This document shows positions 1 to 5,357 of a stretch of 5,357 bases of DNA, piece after piece. The stretch comes from Desulfobulbaceae bacterium. GTDB lineage: Bacteria > Desulfobacterota > Desulfobulbia > Desulfobulbales > Desulfobulbaceae. The position numbers were made by a program, and so were the translations under genes. The notes under the pieces were generated by a model. The model saw only the letters and a list, made by a program, of their open reading frames with translations, had not been told where the DNA came from and did not search any database. Where the stretch lies: positions 1-5,357 of the forward strand of contig DRLX01000003.1 of the NCBI GenBank assembly GCA_011322715.1. The letters run 5' to 3'. Numbering within the stretch: the stretch's first letter is position 1; every line of letters starts with the position of its first letter.

Positions 1-769
1 CCAGAAAATCAAGCTGTTCTTCGGTGAAACGGTCCGGCGCCACTTCAAAATGAAACCGTGTTTTTCCACCGATCTCCACCAGTTTTTCCCAAATGGCCAG
101 AGCCCGCCCGGGCCTGTCATTAAAGGTGCGGTCAACAAATTTTATCAGAGGAGGCCTGCTTTTGAGGAGACGGCGCAGTTCATCTTCAACGGTTGAGATC
201 TCCTTATGCACCACCCGGCTGCAGGCGGCTGACAAACAGTATGAACAGGAAAAAGGACAGCCGCGGGAGGATTCATAGAGAATCTGCCGGTTCCTGAGAT
301 GAACCCTGAAGTCATCCGGCCGAAAGGGCAAGGGAAAATCAACCCCTGCTCCGGCCCGGTAGACGGGACGTAATTGCCGCTTGGCAAGGTGGCGGTAAAA
401 TACGGGATCAACACCCTCGATCTCGCCGTACACCAAGGTGCATTCAACCGGCAGATCACCGAGAAACCCGGCCTGTGGTCCGCCGATGACCATCGGTTGC
501 CCCGGTCGGATGCGGCCAATATCACCGACAAGGCGGTGGAGAACGGCCGCGTTCCAGATATAGGCCGAGAACAGCAACACATCCGGATCACCGGCAAGAA
601 TGCGCTGCAGGCTCTGGTAATAGGGATCGTTGATGGTCAGCGGCAGCAGCTCTATCTCCGCATCCGGAATATGGCGCTCAAGCGCGTTGCGCACATAGAA
701 CAGGGCCAGGCAGGAATGGGTATACCGGCAGTTGAGGGCGACCAGACGAAAGCTCTGCGGCCCGGCCAT
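1..769 (-). CDS. B12-binding radical SAM protein, DUF4080 family (partial, C-terminus outside window)
   Basis: I translated the 256 visible codons on the minus strand and found no stop; the C-terminal part lies beyond position 1. Residues 8-135 form a Rossmann-like B12-binding-type domain, opening with VALNCRYTHSCLALFYVRNA, with DPDVLLFSAYIWN near 61-73 and VIGGPQ near 94-99. The radical SAM cluster motif is C171-x3-C175-x2-C178 within ESSRGCPFSCSYC. It is followed by KFVDRTFN (210-217) and the FHFEV strand near 239-243. These blocks match the family of cobalamin-binding-domain radical SAM proteins that carry a C-terminal DUF4080 domain. That domain would lie outside the window. A [4Fe-4S] cluster and SAM-derived radical chemistry follow from the family; the substrate is unknown. 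The classical cobalamin-ligand motif DxHxxG is not seen, so cobalamin binding may be base-off without a His ligand, or absent. The ATG (769-767) overlaps the ettA TGA by one base, with AGGGA upstream, which fixes the start and indicates an operon. Confidence 0.92.
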   Translation of the reverse strand, partial: MAGPQSFRLVALNCRYTHSCLALFYVRNALERHIPDAEIELLPLTINDPYYQSLQRILAGDPDVLLFSAYIWNAAVLHRLVGDIGRIRPGQPMVIGGPQAGFLGDLPVECTLVYGEIEGVDPVFYRHLAKRQLRPVYRAGAGVDFPLPFRPDDFRVHLRNRQILYESSRGCPFSCSYCLSAACSRVVHKEISTVEDELRRLLKSRPPLIKFVDRTFNDRPGRALAIWEKLVEIGGKTRFHFEVAPDRFTEEQLDFL

Positions 770-2454
770 CAATCCCTGGTCAGGCTGCGATACCTGATGC
801 GGTGCGGCTGGTCGGCATCGGCCCCCTTTCGCTTCCTGTAATCGGCCGCATAATCGGAATAGCCGCCCTCAAACCAGTAGACCTCGGAATTGCCCTCAAA
901 GGCCATGATATGGGTGGCAATCCGGTCCAGAAACCAACGGTCATGGCTGATGACGACCGCGCAACCGGCAAAATTTTCCAACGCCTCTTCCAGGGCGCGC
1001 AGGGTATTGACGTCCAGGTCATTGGTCGGCTCATCCAGCAGCAGGAGATTGCCACCCTCCTTAAGAATCCTGGCCAGATGGACCCGGTTGCGCTGGCCGC
1101 CGGATATCTGCCCGACCTTTGCCTGCTGATCACTGCCGGTAAAATTAAATTTGGCCACATAGGCCCGACCGTTGACCTCGCGGGTGCCGAGCCAGATGGT
1201 CTCCTGTCCCTCGGTAATGGTCTCAAAAATGGTCTTGTCGGGATCAAGAATGTCCCGATTCTGATCAACATAGGCAAGCTTCACCGTTTCTCCGACCTTG
1301 AAGGTGCCGGCATCCGGTTTTTCCCGGCCGGTAATCATTTGAAAAAGCGTGGTCTTGCCTGCGCCGTTGGGGCCGATCACCCCCACAATACCGCCCGGCG
1401 GCAGGGAAAAGTTGAGGTTTTCCATCAGCAGTTTCTCACCATATCCCTTGAACACCCCTTTTGCCTCCACAACCAGCTTGCCGAGACGGGGACCGGGAGG
1501 GATATAGATTTCCATTGTGCTGATCATCTCACCGGCCTGCTGGTTCAACAGGTTTTCATATGAGGTGATGCGGGCCTTGGCCTTGCTTCTCCTGCCCTTG
1601 GGAGTCATGCGGATCCATTCCAGCTCCCGTTTCAGGGTACGCTGCCGCTCGCTTTCCCTTTTCTCCTCCTGGGCCAGCCGGTTCTGCTTCTGTTCCAGCC
1701 AGGAAGAGTAATTTCCCTTCCAGGGGATGCCGCGTCCCCGGTCGAGCTCCAGAATCCAACCGGCCACATTGTCCAGGAAATAGCGGTCATGGGTCACCGC
1801 AATAACGGTGCCGGCATAGGCCTGCAGATGATGCTCCAGCCAGGTGACCGATTCGGCATCGAGATGGTTTGTCGGCTCATCAAGCAGCAGAATATCAGGA
1901 GTTTTCAGCAAAATCCTGCACAGGGCCACCCGCCGTTTTTCCCCGCCGGAGAGAACGCCGGTCTTTGTGTCCGGCGGCGGGCAGCGCAGGGCATCCATGG
2001 CCATCTCCAGGCGACTGTCCAGGTTCCAGGCATCGACGGCATCCAGTCGGTCCTGTACCTCGCCCTGCCGCTCGATAAGCGCCTGCATCGCATCATCGTC
2101 CATGGGCTCGGCAAACTGTTCATTGATGCTGTTATATTCGGCGATCAGATCAACAATTGCCTGCACCCCTTCTTCCACGACCTGGCGGACCGTTTTTTCC
2201 GGGTCCATTTCCGGCTCCTGGGGCAGATAATCAATGGTAAAGCCCTCGGACATGGTGGTGCGGCCGGTGAACTCGGTGTCAATCCCGGCCATGATCCGAA
2301 GCAAGGTACTCTTGCCCGAACCATTCAACCCCAGCACGCCGATCTTGGCCCCATAATAATAGGACAGGGATATATCTTTTAATATCGGTTTATCATTATA
2401 ACTCTTTCCAACCTTGATCATCGAATAGATGATCTTATTTGGTTCTTCGGCCAT
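769..2454 (-). CDS. ettA: Energy-dependent translational throttle protein EttA (ABC-F ATPase)
   Basis: This is a 561-residue cytoplasmic ABC-F protein; E. coli EttA has about 555. ABC-F EttA binds the ribosomal E site and gates the first elongation steps according to the ATP/ADP ratio. The first nucleotide-binding domain has Walker A GLNGSGKST (42-50), signature LSGGE (168-172) and Walker B LLLDEPTNHLD with catalytic E193. The second has GPNGAGKTT (361-369), ISGGQ (450-454) and LLLLDEPTNDLD with E475. Between signature and Walker A of the first domain lies the EttA-type 'arm' insertion (about 100-155). The charged interdomain linker (about 255-310, with PKGRRSKAKAR) corresponds to the P-site tRNA interaction motif. 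The C-terminal block GADADQPHRIRYRSL also resembles EttA. The open frame extends nine codons further to an ATG at 2481. I chose the ATG at 2454 because AGGAGAA sits six bases before it and the protein then begins like EttA. The gene is the first of a two-gene unit with the radical SAM gene. Confidence 0.97.
   Translation of the reverse strand: MAEEPNKIIYSMIKVGKSYNDKPILKDISLSYYYGAKIGVLGLNGSGKSTLLRIMAGIDTEFTGRTTMSEGFTIDYLPQEPEMDPEKTVRQVVEEGVQAIVDLIAEYNSINEQFAEPMDDDAMQALIERQGEVQDRLDAVDAWNLDSRLEMAMDALRCPPPDTKTGVLSGGEKRRVALCRILLKTPDILLLDEPTNHLDAESVTWLEHHLQAYAGTVIAVTHDRYFLDNVAGWILELDRGRGIPWKGNYSSWLEQKQNRLAQEEKRESERQRTLKRELEWIRMTPKGRRSKAKARITSYENLLNQQAGEMISTMEIYIPPGPRLGKLVVEAKGVFKGYGEKLLMENLNFSLPPGGIVGVIGPNGAGKTTLFQMITGREKPDAGTFKVGETVKLAYVDQNRDILDPDKTIFETITEGQETIWLGTREVNGRAYVAKFNFTGSDQQAKVGQISGGQRNRVHLARILKEGGNLLLLDEPTNDLDVNTLRALEEALENFAGCAVVISHDRWFLDRIATHIMAFEGNSEVYWFEGGYSDYAADYRKRKGADADQPHRIRYRSLTRD
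773..777 (-). promoter_or_regulatory. Ribosome binding site of the radical SAM gene, inside the ettA 3' end
   Basis: AGGGA lies three bases before the ATG at 769 and within the last sense codons of ettA (AGG GAT, then TGA). With the TGATG stop/start overlap, it suggests that ribosomes finishing ettA reinitiate on the next gene. The spacer is shorter than ideal, which also favours coupling over independent initiation. Confidence 0.55.
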
Positions 2455-2460
2455 GAACGG

Positions 2461-2467
2461 TTCTCCT
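2461..2467 (-). promoter_or_regulatory. Ribosome binding site of ettA
   Basis: On the minus strand AGGAGAA is followed by six bases (CCGTTC) and the ATG at 2454. This is a strong Shine-Dalgarno sequence at normal spacing, and it decides the start against the upstream in-frame ATG at 2481, which has no such site. Confidence 0.8.
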
Positions 2468-2494
2468 GATTTGTTTTCCACTGTAGGTTATGCT

Positions 2495-2500
2495 ATGTTT
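2495..2500. repeat. Putative target-site duplication, left copy (ATGTTT)
   Basis: ATGTTT directly abuts the left terminal repeat. The identical hexamer follows the right terminal repeat at 2690-2695. The exact length is uncertain because the next base on the right (G2696) also matches the first base of the element. Confidence 0.5.
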
Positions 2501-2520
2501 GATGAACTCGTAAAAAGTCC
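2501..2520 (+). repeat. Left terminal inverted repeat of the MITE-like element
   Basis: GATGAACTCGTAAAAAGTCC pairs with the right arm at 2670-2689. The nine-base block TCGTAAAAA and the outer GATG are identical in the two arms. Confidence 0.65.
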
Positions 2521-2596
2521 AGGCAATGCTTAAAGATGGCTAAGTAAAAACACAGATATACAGGTAAGCGGAGCGAAGCGTAGACTCCGAGGAGCA

Positions 2597-2654
2597 GTGT
2601 TCTGTGGCGGGTCTTGACTATACATGCAGTATGTCGAGAATCGACACAGGACAC
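2597..2654. repeat. Internal inverted repeat (hairpin) in the MITE-like element
   Basis: GTGTTCTGTG (2597-2606) can pair with CACAGGACAC (2645-2654) along all ten positions, counting one T-G pair. Inside it a compact competing hairpin, TGTCGA-GAA-TCGACA (2632-2646), overlaps the right arm by two bases. Either strand as RNA could therefore form alternative folds. No T-run follows, so it is not a standard terminator. Confidence 0.45.
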
Positions 2655-2669
2655 ACGACGCAGTAGATC

Positions 2670-2689
2670 GAAGTTTTTACGACGCCATC
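2670..2689 (-). repeat. Right terminal inverted repeat of the MITE-like element
   Basis: Plus-strand GAAGTTTTTACGACGCCATC is the imperfect reverse complement of the left arm (15 of 20 matches). Divergence between the arms suggests the copy is not very recent, or that only the outer and core positions are constrained. Confidence 0.65.
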
Positions 2690-2695
2690 ATGTTT
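2690..2695. repeat. Putative target-site duplication, right copy (ATGTTT)
   Basis: This is the second copy of the hexamer found at 2495-2500, and it directly abuts the right terminal repeat. Six identical bases at exactly the two expected positions are unlikely, though not impossible, by chance. Confidence 0.5.
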
Positions 2696-2740
2696 GGGCA
2701 AAGGTATCAAACAGTATACCGGGACACAACGGAAAAAGAT

Positions 2741-2821
2741 ATGGACAGCTGGAAATATGAAACATTTTTCGCATTGAAACCAGCAACATTCATATGTTCC
2801 ACCATCCGAACCGGTCGGTAA
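2741..2821 (+). CDS. Possible 26-codon upstream open frame (doubtful)
   Basis: An ATG at 2741, preceded by a weak purine-rich stretch (GGAAAAAGAT), opens a 26-codon frame beginning MDSWKYETFF and ending in TAA at 2819-2821. The stop lies 20 bases before the favoured start of the exported TolC-like protein, with AAGG overlapping and following the stop. It could be a leader that delivers ribosomes to that gene, which has no good Shine-Dalgarno of its own. Nothing in the peptide identifies a function, and chance frames of this size are common. Confidence 0.15.
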   Translation: MDSWKYETFFALKPATFICSTIRTGR

Positions 2822-2841
2822 AGGCAGTGAATCCCAGATCA

Positions 2842-4257
2842 ATGGCGCTACCCCGCATGCATCCCCGTCTTCAGGCACCTCTACTTCCTGGCATTGCCCT
2901 CCTCTGTCTGTTTGTACTGCTTTTTCCGGCCCTGCTGCAGGCCGTCTCTTCCCCGCCGGAGCTGTCATCATCCGCTAAACTGCCGCCACACCCACAGAAT
3001 CAAGGAACGCAGAATCAGGAAAAACTCCGCCAAATGACCCTGTTTTCTTCATCTATGGTGAAGGAAGAGACAATGGTCCAGCCGGACAACAGATCAATGC
3101 AGCAGATCATGAGCGAACTTGCCGAGGTGGAAAAACAGTATGTCGATCTTCTTGACGAGGGAAGCAGCGCCACTGGCCTGTATGCCACCGGAGAGTATGA
3201 TAATGACTATAGAAACGGCGAGGATAAATATTACGGTCAGCTTGAACTGCGGCTCTTTAATGACGGCTATTTTGAAGAGCGACGCAAAGAGGAGAAAAAA
3301 ATTCTCCAGACGCGGCTGGAACTGCTGCAGGTCAACCGTGATATGGATGACCGGGCCCTGGAAGACGAACTGTACAGCCTGTACACCATGGAAAACTTGC
3401 TCCATGCCCTGCACAGTCACGCCCGCATGCAGGTCCTGACAAAAATAATGCCAAAACGAAGCGCCGCCCGAAAGAGCGGCTATACAACGGCAACCGATAT
3501 TCTGGAACTCCGGCATGCCCTGGAAACGGCCAGGCGGGAATACGAATTTTACAGCGGTCGCAAGCGAAACAAACTCAGCCCTGAGCTGGCGGCTGTGCTT
3601 AATTCCATTGAAAGCGCCCAACTCAAAGACAGTGGGACCCTGGAAGAGATCAGTAAGAAAAATTCCAAAACCATGGCCATACAGGATATTTTTCAGCAGC
3701 GGGCTGAACAGTTTCCCGCCTGGAGTGACAACCTGGCCGTGGACCTCTTTGCCGGTCGCAGAAAAGAATTCTTTGAAACCGAGAGAAATTATGTCGGCAT
3801 CAAGCTTGAAATCCCGCTGTACTGGGATGACCGCAAAGATGACCTGATCGATCTTCAGCAGCGTATCTACCGCTTCCAGAAAGAAGGGGTGGCCAAACGG
3901 ATACACCAGAACCTGGACAAGCTGAGCGCCTACTTCAGCTTTTATCAACAGAAAATCAGATCAAGTATCGACACCCTGTCCCTGCTGACGGCAAAGCAGG
4001 AAGCAGCAAAAACGGAAATAAACAACCCGGTACAGCGGGACGGTGACGATCCCGGACGCATGCTCCACACCCTGGAACTGAAGATTATTGATACCCGTTT
4101 TGAAGCCCTGCAGTATCGGCTCAAGGAATATGAACTGATCCTCAAGCTCATGGCCCTGACCGGTATCAAGGACATCAGGGAACTGTTTCTATCTGCTCAA
4201 CCCGGTTCTGCGGACCATTCGGCGGCGCCCATAAAGCGTCATCCGGGGCACGGGTGA
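2842..4257 (+). CDS. Exported TolC-like outer-membrane channel protein (divergent)
   Basis: The predicted product has 471 residues from the ATG at 2842, a usual TolC-family length. Residues 1-34 look like a Sec signal peptide: Arg residues, a hydrophobic stretch LLPGIALLCLFVLLFPALL, and likely cleavage after LQA. There is no lipobox. The mature protein is mostly charged helix and lacks cysteine. Two units repeat a strand-turn-strand-helix plan. In the first, GLYATGEYDND and YYGQLELRLFND (about 112-141) are followed by a long helix to about 199. In the second, LAVDLFAGRRKE and NYVGIKLEIPLYWDD (about 298-330) are followed by long helices to about 384 and 405-450. In TolC proteins each half supplies two barrel strands and long periplasmic helices, so an envelope export channel subunit is the best reading; the substrate is unknown. 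The start is uncertain: ATG 2794 (487 residues) and ATG 2857 are also in frame, and none has a clear Shine-Dalgarno. 2842 gives a signal peptide of normal size. No inner-membrane pump or adaptor gene is in view. Confidence 0.62.
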   Translation: MALPRMHPRLQAPLLPGIALLCLFVLLFPALLQAVSSPPELSSSAKLPPHPQNQGTQNQEKLRQMTLFSSSMVKEETMVQPDNRSMQQIMSELAEVEKQYVDLLDEGSSATGLYATGEYDNDYRNGEDKYYGQLELRLFNDGYFEERRKEEKKILQTRLELLQVNRDMDDRALEDELYSLYTMENLLHALHSHARMQVLTKIMPKRSAARKSGYTTATDILELRHALETARREYEFYSGRKRNKLSPELAAVLNSIESAQLKDSGTLEEISKKNSKTMAIQDIFQQRAEQFPAWSDNLAVDLFAGRRKEFFETERNYVGIKLEIPLYWDDRKDDLIDLQQRIYRFQKEGVAKRIHQNLDKLSAYFSFYQQKIRSSIDTLSLLTAKQEAAKTEINNPVQRDGDDPGRMLHTLELKIIDTRFEALQYRLKEYELILKLMALTGIKDIRELFLSAQPGSADHSAAPIKRHPGHG

Positions 4258-5357
4258 TCGGCTTCCACCGGTGTTCCGGAGGCAGGTGGAAGCGGATGCG
4301 ACGTATCAGATTATGGTGGGGATAGCCGCCGTGAATGTTGATATCAACGCCGCTGTCAATGTCCTCGATAATATTCCAGGCTGAACTCCACTGCAGGGTG
4401 ATATGGCGGATATTGCGCACCTTGCTTGCCGCCAGCAAACAGTCGTAGGCCCGGGCCAGGCGAACATAGCCATTGCCCTTTTTCCCCTTGTTCCAGGCCC
4501 CGTCCACCACCAGTCCCCGCGCCGAGCATTGGAGCGCATTTTCCATGACAAGCGCATGGCGCCCGGCCTGTAACAGGGCGACATTCTCCACCCGGCAATG
4601 ATGTGCCCACCGCAACGATAAAAGATCAACCTCTGTATCCGGAAACCGGTTTTCATAATCGTAGCGCACCTCGTCAATGGAGTGGCCGGGAATCTCCAGG
4701 GTAATCGTCAGATCGGCGATGAGTACATCATGTACCAGCAGGGGCAGAAAGATTTCCGTTACATCCTTTGGAAAACTCAAGAAAAACTGCCGGTCAAATC
4801 GTAATTCATTGGTGGCCGCTCTGCGAAATGGCACCATGGTCTGCCGGATATAGGGATATTTTTTACACCAGCGTTTACTGCCTATCGCAGTGCAGAACTG
4901 TTGATCATTGGGTCGGCGCAGGAGCAGAACAGACTGCCCGTCAGCAAGGACTTCGGGTAATTGCACCTCGGCAACCGACTGACCGGGCCTGATATCCTCC
5001 GCCGGCATCGCAATCTTTTTCCCTCGCAGGCCTTCAAGCGCCAGCACTGCCTTGTCTTTGCCCTTAAACCGTGCTTTAAGGATGGTTGTACCGCGACCGG
5101 CGCCGCGCATGGTCAGCAGAGACCGATTGATGACAATTGGAGTACGGATATCCAGCACTCCGGCCGGAAGCTGGATCACACTGTGCGCCGGGGCCGTTGC
5201 CAGCAATTCGTTCAGGGCCCTGGAATCGTCCAGGCCGTCATCGGGCACCACCCCGTACTGCCTTGCCTTGACGACAAGCGCAAACTTGCGCACTTTAACC
5301 GGTATTCCCGCCTGGACATCGGGCAGCATGATGACCTGCTCTGAAAACAACAGGGCC
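4175..5357 (-). CDS. Pectate-lyase-superfamily right-handed beta-helix protein (N-terminus probably outside window)
   Basis: The frame is open to the right edge. Inside the window it could begin at TTG 5350 (391 residues) or ATG 5329, but the first codons (ALLFSEQ) could equally be the tail of a signal peptide, so I treat it as partial. Numbering from 5350, residues 29-90 hold the typical entry to a pectate-lyase-3 beta-helix: ARQYGVVPDDGLDDSRALNE, then VIQLPAGVLDI, PIVINRSLLTMRGAG and TTIL. Residues 100-205 look like an inserted domain with C153 and C162. From about 208 to 355 short strands recur at beta-helix spacing (LIADLTITLE, CRVENVALLQ, ARGLVVDG, RNIRHITLQ, NIIEDIDSGVDIN). A striking HGGYPHHNL (340-348) follows GNGYVRLARAYDCLL, and its histidines could be catalytic or metal-binding. 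Such folds usually bind, cleave or epimerise polysaccharides, or serve as phage or surface spikes; the substrate is not readable here. The last 27 residues are encoded antisense to the 3' end of the TolC-like gene. Confidence 0.72.
   Translation of the reverse strand, partial: ALLFSEQVIMLPDVQAGIPVKVRKFALVVKARQYGVVPDDGLDDSRALNELLATAPAHSVIQLPAGVLDIRTPIVINRSLLTMRGAGRGTTILKARFKGKDKAVLALEGLRGKKIAMPAEDIRPGQSVAEVQLPEVLADGQSVLLLRRPNDQQFCTAIGSKRWCKKYPYIRQTMVPFRRAATNELRFDRQFFLSFPKDVTEIFLPLLVHDVLIADLTITLEIPGHSIDEVRYDYENRFPDTEVDLLSLRWAHHCRVENVALLQAGRHALVMENALQCSARGLVVDGAWNKGKKGNGYVRLARAYDCLLAASKVRNIRHITLQWSSAWNIIEDIDSGVDINIHGGYPHHNLIRRIRFHLPPEHRWKPITRAPDDALWAPPNGPQNRVEQIETVP
4261..4293. repeat. Perfect 9-bp inverted repeat just past the TolC-like stop
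   Basis: GCTTCCACC (4261-4269) and GGTGGAAGC (4285-4293) are exact reverse complements separated by 15 bases, beginning four bases after the plus-strand TGA (4255-4257). The position fits a 3'-end hairpin for the TolC-like transcript. No T-run follows on either strand, so it is not a canonical intrinsic terminator. It lies in the coding part of the beta-helix gene, where it encodes FHLPPEHRWK. Confidence 0.4.

Larger units (their letters stand above)
2501..2689. mobile_element. MITE-like non-coding repeat element, 189 bp
   Basis: The left end begins GATGAACTCGTAAAAAGTCC. The right end, read on the minus strand from 2689, begins GATGGCGTCGTAAAAACTTC. The two agree at 15 of 20 positions, with a shared TCGTAAAAA core. 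The element is flanked on both sides by ATGTTT (2495-2500 and 2690-2695), as expected of a target-site duplication. It carries no credible gene. Its interior holds several small inverted repeats: 2597-2606 with 2645-2654, TGTCGA/TCGACA at 2632-2646, and CGGAG/CTCCG at 2569-2589. Small size, terminal inverted repeats, a flanking duplication and no transposase define a miniature inverted-repeat transposable element. Which transposase would move it is unknown. It ends 47 bp upstream of the ettA start codon, so it may carry or displace ettA promoter elements. That it recurs in the genome is inference. Confidence 0.65.

Noticed and set aside
145..597. Minus-strand 150-codon frame at the left edge
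   Set aside because: It is in a different frame from the radical SAM gene, whose translation shows clear motifs across the same bases.
802..1563. Plus-strand open frame of 253 codons within ettA
   Set aside because: It lies antisense to highly conserved EttA ATPase motifs and shows no family likeness; it is a codon-bias shadow.
1789..2382. Plus-strand open frame of 197 codons within ettA
   Set aside because: It is likewise antisense to the first nucleotide-binding domain of EttA, with no independent support.
2693..2720. Promoter-like TTTGGG / TATACC pair and the GGTAT-ATACC inverted repeat upstream of the TolC-like gene
   Set aside because: The boxes match consensus poorly and the 5-bp arms are short enough to be chance.
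2624..2821. Plus-strand 65-codon frame starting in the repeat element
   Set aside because: The first part is repeat-element sequence. Only the last 26 codons, listed separately as doubtful, have even a weak start site.
2618..2971. Minus-strand open frame of 117 codons across the repeat element and the start of the TolC-like gene
   Set aside because: It runs through the non-coding element and antisense to the signal peptide region, with composition unlike a protein and no family likeness.
3463..3480. GCCGC/GCGGC small stem inside the TolC-like gene
   Set aside because: It is a five-base stem in coding sequence without a T-run; expected by chance.
3094..3948. Long minus-strand open frame (284 codons) opposite the TolC-like gene
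   Set aside because: It is the antisense shadow of a gene with a signal peptide and a coherent family architecture. It has no recognised domain, and its hydrophobic runs mirror charged helix codons.

Overview
The window looks like a chromosomal segment of a Gram-negative bacterium of moderate-to-high G+C content, with four protein genes and one short repeat element. The best guess at lineage is Desulfobacterota (the former delta-Proteobacteria). This rests on the DUF4080-type cobalamin-binding radical SAM protein, on codon style, and on remembered likeness of the intergenic repeat to repeats of that group. It could not be confirmed without searches.

Positions 1-2454 are a minus-strand two-gene unit. 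ettA (2454-769) encodes the energy-dependent translational throttle, an ABC-F ATPase of the ribosomal E site. Its TGA stop shares one base with the ATG of a B12-binding radical SAM protein gene (769 to beyond position 1), so the two are almost certainly co-transcribed and probably translationally coupled. Positions 2455-2841 are non-coding or uncertain. They contain a 189-bp MITE-like element (2501-2689) with imperfect terminal inverted repeats of about 20 bp, flanked by a 6-bp direct repeat (ATGTTT). It lies directly upstream of ettA and between ettA and the divergently transcribed gene on the right.

Positions 2842-4257 (plus) encode an exported protein. Two beta-pair-plus-long-helix units suggest a divergent TolC-type outer-membrane channel subunit. 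Positions 4175-5357 (minus, start probably outside the window) encode a pectate-lyase-superfamily right-handed beta-helix protein. These two genes converge and overlap by 83 bp at their 3' ends. A perfect 9-bp inverted repeat lies just past the TolC-like stop codon, inside the beta-helix gene.

No RNA gene, CRISPR array, phage gene or complete insertion sequence is visible. The left half is housekeeping (translation control plus an uncharacterised radical SAM enzyme). The right half concerns the cell envelope or carbohydrates. I see no convincing new defence or mobile system. The parts most worth a second look are the MITE-like element, the convergent overlap, and the two poorly characterised envelope genes.
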